Shown here: positions 18,660-28,381 of the stretch, in pieces | How the letters are laid out: every line of letters begins with the position of its first letter | How positions within the stretch are numbered: position 1 is the stretch's first letter | From: JBBQXH01 sp963710975 | GTDB taxonomy: Bacteria > Actinomycetota > Thermoleophilia > Gaiellales > Gaiellaceae | Assembly: GCA_963710975.1 (NCBI GenBank) | Contig: CAVQCG010000007.1 | Span: forward strand, 1-64,000 | Reading direction: 5' to 3' | Length of the DNA stretch: 64,000 nucleotides | Made by a program: the position numbers and the translations under genes | Notes under the pieces: model-generated | What the model was told of the DNA's origin: nothing | Databases searched by the model: none | The model's input: the letters and a program-made list of their open reading frames with translations, nothing else

Positions 18660-19704
18660 TCAATCCAACCAGCGCTCGAGGTTCGCGGCCACGAAATCGT
18701 CGTCGGCGAGCTCCGGATAGAGGCGATAGACGCGGTCGATCGCCTCCGCCTGGCCGGGGCTCAGATCCTCATCGGGATCGAGGCACCACCGGCCCTCGAG
18801 GAGACCCTGGCGCCGGAGGACCTCGTGGCAGCCGGCGATGACTCCCCGAAAGCCGTTCGCAGCGTCGAAGAACGCGGCGTTGCAGTCGGTCACGGCGCTG
18901 TCGAGGGCTAGGAGGTCTGCCGGCACGCTGGGAGCGTCACGGACTGCACGGCAGCGGTCGAGGATGTCGACGGCGGTGCGTGTCCAGACGGACCAGTGGC
19001 CGAGCAGGCCGCCGACGAAGCGCACCTCGCCCGCCTGGGTGCGGAAGGGAACTGTGAGATCGAGGACGATGTGGTCGTCGTTGCCCGTGTAGAGGGAGAT
19101 GCGCTCCACCGCGCCGGCCTCGGCGACGCCGTGCAGGACGTCGAGCGTCGCGTAGCGGTCGAACGGGGCGACCTTGATGCCGATGACATTCTCGATCCCT
19201 GCAAGCCGTCGCCAGAAGCTGCGAGTCAGGGCGACCCCGCCGACCGCCGGCTGGAGGTAGAAGCCGACGACCGGCATCTCGGCGGCCACCGCCTGGCAGT
19301 GGTCGATCATCGCGTCCTCCGTCTCACCCTTCAGTGCCGCCAGGCTGACGAGGACGGCGTGATAGCCGAGGGAACGCGCGGTTCGTGCCTCGGCGACAGC
19401 CTGGTCGGTGTGCCCGGACGCACCGGCGATCAGGAAGAGCGGGCGGGGGGTCCAGCCCGACGGCGGTTTCCGCGGCCAGCTCGAGAACGGGTCGATACAG
19501 GCCGGCCTCGCGGATGGCGAATTGTGTGGTGTGGACTCCGACCGCGAGTCCGCCTGCGCCGGCATCGATGTAGTAGCGGGTCAGGGCCCGCTGGCGGCGC
19601 GGATCGAGACGGCGGCCCTCGTCCAGGGCGAGCGGGTGGGCGGGAATGACGGCGCCCGCGCGAAACACCGCCAGCGCCTCGTCGGGGATCTCCTGCCAGT
19701 GCAT
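18660..19704 (-). pseudogene. dihydrodipicolinate synthase-family aldolase, frameshifted
   Basis: A DapA/NanA-type class I aldolase or lyase of about 348 residues once one shift near 19450 is corrected. The shift falls in a run of six G. The first segment from the ATG at 19704 reads AGAVIPAHPLALD and YYIDAGAGGLAVGVHTTQF. The second carries PLFLIAGASGHTDQAV, the catalytic Tyr in VVGFYLQP and the Schiff-base Lys in IGIKVAPF, and ends near the tandem repeat. The substrate cannot be told from sequence; a keto-sugar-acid or hydroxy-acid is typical of such distant members. Confidence 0.78.
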
Positions 19705-19716
19705 CGACGTGTCGGG

Positions 19717-20561
19717 TTAGCCGAGTTCCGGGCCGGCGATTGCGCGGATCAACGCCGGATTGCCGAAGCCCGCTGTCGCGGCCGAGCGCCATGCGGGTGA
19801 ACGGGCGCTCCGGCTGGAATCCACGGCGGGAGAGGAGCTGCGTGACCTCGGATTCACGGTCGGGTACGTCGATCACGAGCGGGCCGGGAATCGCCGCGAT
19901 CGCGGTGCGGAGCAGGTCGAGGGCAGTGTTGGTCTCTCGTGCGACGATCGGTCCGAGGTGCGTTGCGGTCCGGCCGGGTCGCGCCAGCAGGAAGCCTCCG
20001 GTGCCGGGATCACGAAGGGACATCGCGCCCGGTCGCCCGAGGAGATCGGCGAGGATCAGCGACCGGTCAGCGCCGAAGGCCTCCCTGTCGAGCTCCGCGA
20101 CGTCGGGCAAACCCGGCTCGAGCGCGGGAAGTGTCCGGCCGTTGCCGCCTCCACGCCAGCGGGTGAGCGGCTCGATCGGGCGGAACCCCATCCGCTCGTA
20201 CACGGGGCGCCCGACCGGAGTCGCGTCGAGGAAGGGGACGAGGCCTCGCTCCTGCCAACGCCGCGATCGCGCGCTCGAGGAGTCGCGATCCGAGGCCGCG
20301 CCGCCGGTAGGGGCCGTGCACCAGGACCATGCTGATCCAGCCGAAATCAGGAGGGTACGGGAGCGCCAGGGCGGTCGCGACGAGGCGCCCGCCGTCCCCG
20401 GAAACCGCGAACGGCCGGCCGAGGCGGATCATCATCGACCAGTCCTCGGCCGTCTGGTTCCAGCCCGCTTCCTCGGACAGTGCGAGTCCTGCGGAAACGT
20501 CGGCCGCGCCCATCTCGACGATCGCCGCGCCGGCGAGCGCCTCACCCTCAGTACGTGCCAT
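19717..20561 (-). pseudogene. tandem GNAT acetyltransferase, two frameshifts
   Basis: About 281 residues if shifts near 20245 and 19770 are corrected. The N-terminal GNAT domain has SEEAGWNQTAEDW and the acetyl-CoA loop RRRGLGSRLLERA. After the first shift, PVYERMGFRPIEPL completes it, and a second GNAT-like domain (an Acetyltransf_18-type arrangement) follows to ERPFTRMALGRDS. The second shift restores GFGNPALIRAIAGPELG before a TAA at 19717. The start overlaps the upstream epimerase gene by 14 bases, so they are probably co-translated. Acetyl acceptor unknown. Confidence 0.72.
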
Positions 20562-21579
20562 CCCTGTCCTCGAAGTCCGTGGGCTTGCCGAGGCTCGGCA
20601 TGTCTCGGGAGACCCAGTCCGCCACCCAGTCGATCATCGTCGAGAGCGCTACCTTCGGGTAGCCGAAGAGCGCGAACGCTCGGCCAGCGTTGCTGAGCCA
20701 TGCGGTCGGCGCTTCCTCCCCGACGATGGCCGGCCGCTTCCCGAGGCGCTCGCCGAACGCCTCGGCAAGCCGGCGAACCGAGATCGTCTCCGGGCCGGTG
20801 ACGTTCAGCGGCTCGGTCGGAGTGGTGCAATGAGCGAGGCAGCGCAACGCCATCGCGTTCGCATCGCCCTGCCAGATGACGTTGACATGGCCAGTCGTGA
20901 CGTCGATCGGCTCGTCGTCGCGCACCTTGCGGGCGACGTCGTGGAGAACGCCGTAGCGCAGGTCGATGGCATAGTTGAGGCGGAACAGGCGACCAGGCGT
21001 GCCGTTGCGCTCGGATTGCCAGCGGATCATTCGCTCCCGGCCGACGCAGCTGTTTGCATACTCGCCGGGCGGGGTCAGCGGCGAATCCTCGGTCGAGCCG
21101 CCCGATTCGATCGGCACGAACGGGTAGACGCAGCCCGTCGAGAAGCCGACCAGACGGCTGTCCGCCATGGTTTCCGCGACGACCGCCGGCAGGAGCGTGT
21201 TCATCGCCCACGTGCGCGATGGCGCATCGGACGTACCGAACTTCTGACCGGCCATCAGGACGACGTTGCGAACCCGCGGCAGCGCCTCGACCTCGTTGCG
21301 CTCGAGGAGGTCGGCCTTCACCACCTCGACGCCGTGTGCCCGGAGCCTTCGCTCGACGGAGGGATCGCTGAAGCGGGCCACCGCATAGACCGTCTTCTCC
21401 GGGGCGGCGCGCTTGGCCATGCGCGCCAGGGTCGGACCCATCTTGCCGCCGGCGCCGAGAACGAGGATGTCGCCGTCGACTCGAGCAAGGTCGGCAACGA
21501 GATCGTCGCACGGACGCGAGAGTCGTTCTTCGAGTTCGTCGACGTCGGCGATCGGGCCGGTCTCGTTCGTCGAGTCCAT
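20548..21579 (-). CDS. NAD-dependent epimerase/dehydratase-like protein
   Basis: A 343-residue Rossmann protein of the extended SDR type. The nucleotide-binding loop is LGAGGKMGPTLARM near residue 42. VVLMAGQKF and FSTGCVYPF correspond to the usual strands 4 and 5. The catalytic YxxxK is altered: the segment reads GEYANSCVGRE, with Cys where Lys is expected, so classical SDR redox chemistry is doubtful. It precedes the GNAT and aldolase genes on the same strand and probably shares their pathway. Confidence 0.75.
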   Translation of the reverse strand: MDSTNETGPIADVDELEERLSRPCDDLVADLARVDGDILVLGAGGKMGPTLARMAKRAAPEKTVYAVARFSDPSVERRLRAHGVEVVKADLLERNEVEALPRVRNVVLMAGQKFGTSDAPSRTWAMNTLLPAVVAETMADSRLVGFSTGCVYPFVPIESGGSTEDSPLTPPGEYANSCVGRERMIRWQSERNGTPGRLFRLNYAIDLRYGVLHDVARKVRDDEPIDVTTGHVNVIWQGDANAMALRCLAHCTTPTEPLNVTGPETISVRRLAEAFGERLGKRPAIVGEEAPTAWLSNAGRAFALFGYPKVALSTMIDWVADWVSRDMPSLGKPTDFEDRDGTY

Positions 21580-21694
21580 GTGCGCTTCCCCTCTCCTGGG
21601 CCGCTTCGGGGCGGCAGGGAAGACTACTCGCGGAGGCCGAGCCGTTCAGCGCATGCGGCCGCGCTCGGTCTGTAGCATCCTGCGCTGGGATCCC

Positions 21695-22345
21695 ATGAGC
21701 GAGCCGTGCGCATCGATCATCGCGGCCCAACTCGATCCCCGAGAGCGTGTCGCATCCCCTGCACTTCTCGTCGTCGACATGCAGAACGACTTCGTCCGTG
21801 CGGGCGCGCCGCTCGAAGTCCCGGATGCGCGGGCGACGATCGCCGCTCAGCGCCGTCTGGTCGAGTGGTTTCGAGCGCATGGACGACCCGTCGCGTACAC
21901 GAGGTTCCTCTCGCACGAGAGCGACAACCTCCTCTGGCTCTGGTCGCCGCAGTGCCATCCGAACACCAAGGCCTGCTGGCCCGGTCACATGCGCACCTAC
22001 GCAGATGCCAACGGGCCGCTCGACTGCGCCGCGGTGATCGACGAGTTGACGCCGGCGGCCGGTGAGCTGATCGTCGACAAGTTCGGCTACGGCTCCTTCC
22101 ATGGCACCGAACTCGACGATCGCCTCAAGGCGATCGGCGTCCAGTCGCTCGTCGTCACCGGGACGGTCACCCAGATCTGCGTCGAGGAGACGGCCAGGGA
22201 GGCCTTTCATCACGGCTACCGAACGACCGTCGTCGCCGACGCAGTCTCGTCGTTCTCCCCGGCTCTGCACGCCGCCACCCTGGAGAACTTCGCCATGAAG
22301 TTCGGTTGGGTCGCGGATACGGACACGGTGCTCCGCTGGCTGTGA
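21695..22345 (+). CDS. isochorismatase-family cysteine hydrolase
   Basis: A 216-residue cysteine hydrolase of the isochorismatase-like fold. The catalytic triad is visible: Asp28 in LLVVDMQNDF, Lys in IVDKFGYGSF and Cys in VTQICVEETAREA. Members with this triad hydrolyse amides, for example carbamoyl, nicotinamide or N-carbamoylsarcosine substrates. A TAGCAT box lies at 21673-21678. The final GTGA overlaps the start of the next gene, making this the first gene of a tightly coupled plus-strand operon to 26441. Confidence 0.85.
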   Translation: MSEPCASIIAAQLDPRERVASPALLVVDMQNDFVRAGAPLEVPDARATIAAQRRLVEWFRAHGRPVAYTRFLSHESDNLLWLWSPQCHPNTKACWPGHMRTYADANGPLDCAAVIDELTPAAGELIVDKFGYGSFHGTELDDRLKAIGVQSLVVTGTVTQICVEETAREAFHHGYRTTVVADAVSSFSPALHAATLENFAMKFGWVADTDTVLRWL

Positions 22346-23689
22346 GCCGCGAGGTCGTGGAGCGCCTGCTCGGCGAGCACCAGGTCGAGCTCGTCCGGTT
22401 CGAGACGCCAGACCTGAACGGCGTGTCGCGTGGCAAGACCGTGACCGCCGATCATTTCTGGCAGTGCGTCGAGAGCGGGCTCGCGCTCGTCAGCGACATC
22501 TTCTGCTGGGATCACGAATGCTGGGTTGCGACCGGCACGGGATTCGGCGAAGACCTGACGTTCGCAGACCTGTCGATGCGGCCGGACCTGTCGACCTTCG
22601 CCGTCTTGCCGCACGTCGCGGGCCAGGCACGGGTGATCTGCGACATGGAGTACTCGGACGGGCGTCCCGTCGAGGCGAGTCCCCGCCGGGTCCTCCAGCG
22701 TCAGGTCGAGCAGGCGGCGGCGCGCGGGCTCGAGAGCCTGATGCAGGCGGAGTACGAGTTCTACCTCCTCGACGAGGAGACCCGGCTTCCCCCGTTCGGT
22801 GGCACCGACATCACGACGACGCTGACGAACCAGCGCCTTCCGGTGCTGCAAGAGCTCGTGCGTGACCTCAGGGGTTTCGGGCTCGCGCCCAGGACGCTCA
22901 ACCAGGAGTGGGGGCCAACGCAGTACGAGATCACCTTCGATCCGGTTGAGGGTGTAGCGGCAGCCGACGGCAACTTCACGTACAAGACCTACGCCAAGGA
23001 GATCGCCCTCCGGCACGGCTTGCTCGCCAGCTTCATGACCAAGCCGTTCACCGGACTCAGCGGCTGCAGCAGCCATCTTCACATGAGCCTCTTCGACGGC
23101 GCCCGGAATCTCTTCTGGGATTCCGACGACGCTCGAGCTGTCGCAGGAGTTCTACTGGGCCATCGGCGGGCTACTCGAGCACGCAGCCGGGCTCAACGCT
23201 CTTCTCGGCCCAACCGTCAACTGCCCGAAGCGCTACCGGAAAGGCACGTACGCCCCCGCGAGCGTCACCTGGGGATTCGAGAATCGATCCGTCGCGGTGC
23301 GGGTGAAGGCGTCGCGAGGCGATGACACCCACATCGAGAATCGTCTCGGGTCGGGAGCGTCGAACCCGTATCTCGCCCTCGCCGGGATGCTCGCGGCTGT
23401 TCTCGACGGGATCGAACGCCAGATCGAGCCCCCGGCGCCGATGGACACGAGTGCGTACCAGCTCGACGACCTGGAGCTGCTTCCGCTCACGCTCGAGGAT
23501 TCCCTCGACTGCTTCGAGGCGGACGAGGTGCTGCAGGAAGCGTTCCAGCCGGAGTTCGTGAAGGCGTTTCTCGCTCTGAAACGCCACGAGGTCGCGAAGG
23601 CGAGAGCGGCCGTTCCGGGGTACGGCGCGAACGAGTGGCACGACAACGTGACGGACTGGGAACGCGATCAGTTCCTGTTCCTGTCGTGA
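22342..23689 (+). pseudogene. glutamine-synthetase-family ligase, frameshifted
   Basis: A protein of about 449 residues once a shift near 23131 is corrected. The first part has the catalytic-domain signature QAEYEFYLLD, then QEWGPTQYEITFDP and GCSSHLHMSLFDG. After the shift come NCPKRYRKGTYAPASVTWG, FENRSVAVRV and ENRLGSGASNPYLALAG. This is the GlnA-like gamma-glutamyl ligase subgroup (PuuA/GlnII-like) rather than the housekeeping dodecameric enzyme. The GTG start overlaps the preceding stop. Together with the next gene it suggests gamma-glutamylation of an amine. Confidence 0.8.
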
Positions 23690-23696
23690 GTGAGCC

Positions 23697-24383
23697 ATGA
23701 CGCGCCCGCGGATCGTCGTGGCGCCCCATGCGCGGGATCTGGACACCGTGCTCGGCCGCCTCCATGCCTCGATCGTCTACGACCAGTACTGCGAGAAGAT
23801 CGTGGCCGCGGGCGGGCAGCCGCTCGTCGCCTGGCCGGGCAGCCCGGATGTGGACGATCTGGTCGCCGCCGCCGACGCGATTGTCCTGATCGGTGGGGGA
23901 GACGTAGCCCCAGGCCGGTTCGGCATGGCTGCGGAAGCCAGCGCCGTGGATCATGTCCGCGACGAGTTCGAGACGCGACTCGTGCTGACTGCGAAGGAAC
24001 ACGCGACGCCGGTTCTCGGGGTGTGCCGGGGGGCCCAGATCCTGAACGTCGCACTCGGCGGGACTCTGCGCGAGGTGGAGGGCCACCGACAGGCCGGCGA
24101 CCTGACGCGGCCCTTCCATTCCGTCAGCGTCGTCGGGGAGACGCGTCTGTCAGAGATCGTCGGGGCATCCGAGCTCGAGGTGAACTCCTTCCACGTCTGG
24201 GCCCCCGCTGCGCTCGGGCGCGGCCTGCGGCCCTCGGGTACCGCTGCAGACGTGACCGAGGGGATCGAGTACGACGGGGAGTGGTGGGCGCTGGGAGTTC
24301 AATGGCATGTGGAGCTGCTCGACGATCCCGCGGGCCAGCACCTGTTCGACGCGCTCGTGGCGGCGGCGACGAGCGCGTCGTGA
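23697..24383 (+). CDS. class I glutamine amidotransferase-like gamma-glutamyl hydrolase
   Basis: A 228-residue PuuD/peptidase C26-type hydrolase. The nucleophile is in LGVCRGAQILNVALGG and the His-Glu pair in GVQWHVEL; VNSFHVW is also typical of the C26 group. In the Puu pathway such an enzyme removes glutamate from gamma-glutamyl-GABA. Here it lies seven bases after a glutamine-synthetase-like ligase, so ligase and hydrolase may bracket the oxidation of a glutamylated amine. Its end overlaps the next GTG start (GTGA). Confidence 0.87.
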   Translation: MTRPRIVVAPHARDLDTVLGRLHASIVYDQYCEKIVAAGGQPLVAWPGSPDVDDLVAAADAIVLIGGGDVAPGRFGMAAEASAVDHVRDEFETRLVLTAKEHATPVLGVCRGAQILNVALGGTLREVEGHRQAGDLTRPFHSVSVVGETRLSEIVGASELEVNSFHVWAPAALGRGLRPSGTAADVTEGIEYDGEWWALGVQWHVELLDDPAGQHLFDALVAAATSAS

Positions 24384-25993
24384 GCTCGGATCGCACGGAT
24401 GTCCTGATCGTCGGAGCCGGTGCGTCCGGCGGCGTCGTCGGGCGCCGTCTCGTGGAAGCGGGGTTCCGGGTCGTATGCCTCGAGCAGGGTGAGTGGCCCG
24501 ATTCCGACACATATCCAGGGCCAAAGCCCGACTGGGAGCTGCAGACGCTACGCGGGTGGTCGGCCGATCCGAACGTGCGCCGGAATCCGGCGGACTATCC
24601 CGTCAACGCGGACGAGTCCGAGATCGTTCCGCTGATGTGGAACGGCGTGGGCGGCTCGACGATCCTCTACGCCGGTGACTGGCCGCGCATGCTGCCCTCG
24701 GACTTCCGCGTCAGGACGCTGGACGGAGTCGCGGACGACTGGCCGCTGAGCTACGAGGAGCTCGAGCCGTTCTACGATCGGGTCGCGCGTGACGTGGGAG
24801 TGTCCGGATTGGCCGGCGATCCCGCGTACCCGGAAGGGGACGACCTCCCGCTTCCGGCGCTGCCGCTCGGCGACGGGGTCATCGACGTCGTCCGGGCCCA
24901 TGATCGGCTCGGGTGGCATTGGTGGCCCGCGCCCAATGCCATCCTGTCGGCTCCCTACCGCGGGCGGCATCCCTGTGCCCAGTGGGGCTCCTGCATGCAG
25001 GGCTGTCCGGAGGGCGCGAAGGCTTCGACCGACATCACGCACTGGCCGGAGGCCATCGAGCATGGAGCCCGCGTCATCACCGGAGCACGCGTGACCCGGG
25101 TGGTCATGGGGCCCAACCGGCTGGCCACGGGGGCCGAGTACCTCGACCGGGCCGGGCGCGCCAATCGCATCGAGGCAGACGTGATCGTGCTCGCTGCGAA
25201 CGCCATCGGCACGGCTCGCCTGCTGCTGCTGTCGGCCGACGACGAGTTCCCGGACGGGCTCGCAAACTCGAGCGGCCTCGTCGGGCGCCGCCTGATGATG
25301 CATCCCTTCGCAGTCGTGACCGGAGTGTTCGACCAGTTCCTCCAGACGTGGAAGGGGAACGTCGGATCGAGGATTCACTGTCTCGAGTTCTACGAGACCG
25401 ACCCGAGCCGGGGGTTCGTGCGGGGCGCCAAGTGGAGCATGGCGCCGTCGACCGGTGGGCCGATGAATGCCGCCATGCCCGCCCGGGCCGGGGGCGAGGT
25501 CTGGGGGCCTGACCATCACCGGCGCGTGAGGGAGCGCTTCGGCCACTGTCTCAGCTGGGGCATCTTCGGGGAGGATCTGCCCGACGAAGGCAACCGCGTC
25601 GAGCTCGACCCGGATGTCGCCGACTCGGACGGCCTTGCGGGCGCGAAGGTCGTCTACAGGACCTCCGAGAACTCGCACCGGCTTCTCGACTTCCACGTCG
25701 AGCGGGCCAGCGAGTCGTTGCTCGAAGCTGGAGCTACGAGCATCGACGTCCTGAAGATGATGCGGAGCGCCGGATGGCACCTTCTCGGAACGGCGCGGAT
25801 GGGGAGCGATCCGAGATCCTCCGTCGTCGATCGCTGGGGGAAGACGCACGACGTCGACAACCTGTACATCGTCGACGGAAGCGTCTTCGTGACCTCAGGT
25901 GGCGTGAACCCGACGAACACGATCTCGTCGCTCGCATTGCGCTTCGCGGATGGCCTCGTCGAACGGCGTGCCGATCAGCGAGTGCCCGCGTGA
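24380..25993 (+). CDS. GMC-family FAD oxidoreductase
   Basis: A 537-residue flavoprotein of the glucose-methanol-choline family. The FAD loop is LIVGAGASGGVVGRRL at the N-terminus, WNGVGGSTILYAGDWPRM follows, and the C-terminal active-site region has WHLLGTARMG and TSGGVNPTNTISSLALR. A Cys-containing segment HPCAQWGSCMQGCPEGAK lies mid-protein, as in bacterial gluconate/sorbosone-type members. It overlaps the next gene by GTGA; that gene encodes a gluconate-dehydrogenase gamma-type subunit, so the two probably form a membrane-linked dehydrogenase. Confidence 0.87.
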   Translation: MSSDRTDVLIVGAGASGGVVGRRLVEAGFRVVCLEQGEWPDSDTYPGPKPDWELQTLRGWSADPNVRRNPADYPVNADESEIVPLMWNGVGGSTILYAGDWPRMLPSDFRVRTLDGVADDWPLSYEELEPFYDRVARDVGVSGLAGDPAYPEGDDLPLPALPLGDGVIDVVRAHDRLGWHWWPAPNAILSAPYRGRHPCAQWGSCMQGCPEGAKASTDITHWPEAIEHGARVITGARVTRVVMGPNRLATGAEYLDRAGRANRIEADVIVLAANAIGTARLLLLSADDEFPDGLANSSGLVGRRLMMHPFAVVTGVFDQFLQTWKGNVGSRIHCLEFYETDPSRGFVRGAKWSMAPSTGGPMNAAMPARAGGEVWGPDHHRRVRERFGHCLSWGIFGEDLPDEGNRVELDPDVADSDGLAGAKVVYRTSENSHRLLDFHVERASESLLEAGATSIDVLKMMRSAGWHLLGTARMGSDPRSSVVDRWGKTHDVDNLYIVDGSVFVTSGGVNPTNTISSLALRFADGLVERRADQRVPA

Positions 25994-26441
25994 CGCCCGG
26001 GAATGTCGTGATCGACGCGAGCCTGCGCCGCCGCCTCGAGCGGCTCGCGGACGGTCTCATCCCGGAAGCGGATGGAATGCCGGCGCCCAGCAGCGTCGGG
26101 ATCGCCGCGGGGCAGCTCGACAGCGTGCTCGCATCGCGTCCCGACCTCGCCGAGGGAGTCCGCCGCGCGCTCGAGGCCGCCGGCGACTGCGGGATCCGAT
26201 CGTCTGGCTCGAGGCCCTGCGCGCCGTGGATCCGGCGGCTCATGACGATCTCGTCACCGCAGTGGTCGCCGGCTACTACATGCACCCGGACGTGAAACGC
26301 CTCCTCGGCTATCCGGGACAGGTGCCGCAACAGGTCAGCATCGACGGCTTCCCCGCCTACCTCAGCGAGGGATTGCTGGAGCGCGTCTACGAGCGCGGTC
26401 CCATCTACCGCCCGACGCCACCGCCACGTGCTACGACGTGA
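25990..26441 (+). pseudogene. gluconate 2-dehydrogenase subunit 3 family protein, frameshifted
   Basis: About 150 residues when a shift near 26187 is corrected. The N-terminal part, RRRLERLADGLIPEADGMP, is typical of the gluconate 2-dehydrogenase subunit 3 family. After the shift the frame reads VAGYYMHPDVKRLLGYPGQ and YLSEGLLERVYERGP, also typical. The family partners GMC dehydrogenases and often helps export or electron transfer, though no Tat signal is visible here. It is the last gene of the operon. Confidence 0.75.
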
Positions 26442-26446
26442 CGGTG

Positions 26447-27460
26447 CTAGGCGGCGACGCCGCTTCGTAGCGCCGGCATGATCTCCTTGCCGTAGGTCTC
26501 CAGGATGGACTCCTGGCCCTCGGTCATCAGGTAGATGTTCCAGTGGGCGACGCCGATCTCCTCGAGTCGGCGGAGCTTTGCGATGTGCTCCTCGGGCGTT
26601 CCGAGGATCGAGAAGCGGTCGCAGGTCTCGTCGTCGACGAACTCGCCGTGCTTCGCCCCGACGCGGCTGTGATCCTTGTAGTCGTAGAAGTCGCGCCGCT
26701 TGACGTACTCGAAGAGCGCCGGTGGCAGCTCGTTCTCCGGGTAGCGCTGGAGCAGGTCCATCACGTGGTTCGAGACCATGGCCGGGAACCACCGCGTCTG
26801 CTCACGCGCTTTCGCCATGTCATCGGTGATGAACGCGGGCGCGCAGACGATCGGCTTGAGCGCTGCCGGGTCGCGGCCGGCCTCCTCGGCCGATCTCCGG
26901 GCGATGCCCATGATCCATTCCACGATGTCCGGATCGGCGAGCTGGATGACGACGCCGTCACCGACACGACCTGCGACTCCGAGCGCCTTCGGGCCGTAGC
27001 CGGCGACGTACACGGGGATCTCAGGGCGGCCCTGCGCCCATGTGAGCTCGAGATTCTTGCCGTTCCACTCGACCGGGCGGCCGTTCATCAGGTCTTTCAT
27101 CATCACGAGCGCTCGCTCGAACTCGGCCATCTTGACCGGCTCCAGGCCGATCACGCGCCGGGCCGAGTCGCCGCGACCGATGCCCATGAACATCCGTCCC
27201 TCCGAGATGTCCTGAAGCGTCGCGTAGGCACTCGCCAGCACCGTTGGCTCACGGGTGCCCGGGTTGGTGACGCAGTGCCCGAACTTCAGCGTGCTCGTGT
27301 GTGCTGCGGCAAGCGTCAGCAGCGGGATCGATTCCTGCCAGAGGATGTGCGAGTCGTAGGTCCAGCCCCAGTCGAAACCGTTCTCCTCGGCGAGCTGGAA
27401 GAGCTCGACGAAGCGCCGGTGCGGTGGATCGGGCAAGACGGTCACGCCGAAGGTCAGCAT
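26447..27460 (-). CDS. LLM-class F420-dependent oxidoreductase
   Basis: A 337-residue TIM-barrel flavin/F420 oxidoreductase of the luciferase-like monooxygenase superfamily. The N-terminal FGVTVLPDPPHRRFVELFQL, the strand FDWGWTYDSHILW, GRMFMGIGRGDSARR and PVYVAGYGPKALGVAGR are characteristic. It resembles the TIGR03842 (CPS_4043) group, which is often found near amidohydrolase genes. F420 use is inferred from family, not shown. It converges on the plus-strand operon with five bases between stops. Confidence 0.85.
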   Translation of the reverse strand: MLTFGVTVLPDPPHRRFVELFQLAEENGFDWGWTYDSHILWQESIPLLTLAAAHTSTLKFGHCVTNPGTREPTVLASAYATLQDISEGRMFMGIGRGDSARRVIGLEPVKMAEFERALVMMKDLMNGRPVEWNGKNLELTWAQGRPEIPVYVAGYGPKALGVAGRVGDGVVIQLADPDIVEWIMGIARRSAEEAGRDPAALKPIVCAPAFITDDMAKAREQTRWFPAMVSNHVMDLLQRYPENELPPALFEYVKRRDFYDYKDHSRVGAKHGEFVDDETCDRFSILGTPEEHIAKLRRLEEIGVAHWNIYLMTEGQESILETYGKEIMPALRSGVAA

Positions 27461-27500
27461 CTGGACTCCTCCTCCGATTCGAGAGTCGGAAGACTACTCG

Positions 27501-27640
27501 CAAGCCGCCGGTAGGCGGCGCGCAGCGGCCGAGAAGGCCGCGAAGTTCAGCCGGCGGAGCCGGCGTATCAGCAAGCCGCCGGTAGGCGGCGCGCACGCGC
27601 GCCGAGAAGGCCGCGAAGTTCAGCCGGCGGAGCGCGGCCG
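27501..27640. repeat. two-unit GC-rich palindromic repeat
   Basis: Two tandem units of about 70 bp (27501-27571 and 27572-27640). Each starts CAAGCCGCCGGTAGGCGGC, contains GCGCAGCGG or GCGCACGCG, then GAGAAGGCCGCGAAGTTCAG and CCGGCGGAGC. The core GCCGCGAAGTTCAGCCGGCG is shared with the 18.3-kb array. This copy lies between two divergent genes rather than after a stop codon. The rest of the 27461-27657 gap shows nothing else. Confidence 0.8.
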
Positions 27641-27657
27641 TGCAAAGGAAGTCCGTC

Positions 27658-27663
27658 TAGACT
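27658..27663 (+). promoter_or_regulatory. -10 box, leaderless start
   Basis: TAGACT is six bases before a GTG at 27670. It marks the start of the following gene even though that reading frame closes after 13 codons. Confidence 0.4.
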
Positions 27664-27669
27664 TCTGCC

Positions 27670-28154
27670 GTGCGAAGGCCTGCTGCTGATTCTCGGCGTC
27701 GTTACTCCTGACGTGGACTGCCTCAGCCGGTGCCGGCACCGACTCCCGCTGGACGAATGCCGCCCGGGAACTCGACATGCCCGTCCTTGCACCGACGAAG
27801 ACCTTCGGAATGACACTGAAACGGGTGCGACCGCAGCACATCGACTGCGGGCAGACGACAGAGCAGCTCGACGCGTCCTACGGGGCCGGAGAGGCTCGGA
27901 AGCTCACGATCTACGAGGGCAAGCCCTTCTACTGCGGTGACCTCGGCGACGCCCCCGTCATCGCACAGCTCCGGATCCATGGCAAGAAGGCGACGCTCTA
28001 CGAGTACTGTCAGGGCACCGGCTGCAGGCGGGCGACATTCAGGTTCGCGCTCTACTGGCGCGAGCAGGGCATCCAGATCGGGCTCATCAGTCGCGGGACG
28101 CCTCGCACCAAGCTCGTACAGTTCGCCCAGAGCATGACTCGCGTCAGCCCGTAG
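27670..28154 (+). pseudogene. small exported protein, N-terminal frameshifts
   Basis: The intact part (from 27777) gives 125 residues with three to four Cys (HIDCGQ, FYCGDLG, CQGTGCRRATF) and a beta-rich look; no family is recognised. Upstream, the same frame continues SLLLTWTASAGAG, a signal-peptide-like stretch, but has no start codon. The promoter-linked GTG at 27670 leads into LLLILG only after changing frame. Two small shifts near 27679 and 27695 would create a complete secreted protein of about 160 residues. An open alternative is an ATG start at 27777 without a signal. Confidence 0.5.
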
Positions 28155-28381
28155 GGACTTCGCGTCGCTGGCGCGCCGTGAGCTCGCGTCGGCTGCGCGC
28201 TCGCCTGCGGCGGGCTTGCGATACGCCGGCGGCGCCGGCTGGGCTTCGCGTCCTGGCGCCTTCGGCGCGGCCGCTGCGCGCCCGCCTTCGGCGGGCTTGC
28301 GGATACGCGGGCTTCGCCCGCTTGCGCTTCGCGCCGGCCTCCGGCGCGGACGCTGCGCGGCCCGCTTCGCGGCTGGCCTTA
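28155..28381. repeat. modular GC-rich palindromic repeats between convergent genes
   Basis: Read on the minus strand, the element begins GTAAGGCC at 28382 and continues with CCGCGAAGCGGG, GCGCAGCG, CGGAGGCCGG, then CCCGCCGAAGGCGGGC, GCGCAGCGG, GCCGAAGGCG, CCGGCGCCGCCGGCGTAT and a partial third unit. Every module is a short inverted repeat with strong stem potential. It separates the stop of the gene at 28154 from the metallopeptidase gene and may end both transcripts. It carries no gene of its own. Confidence 0.75.
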
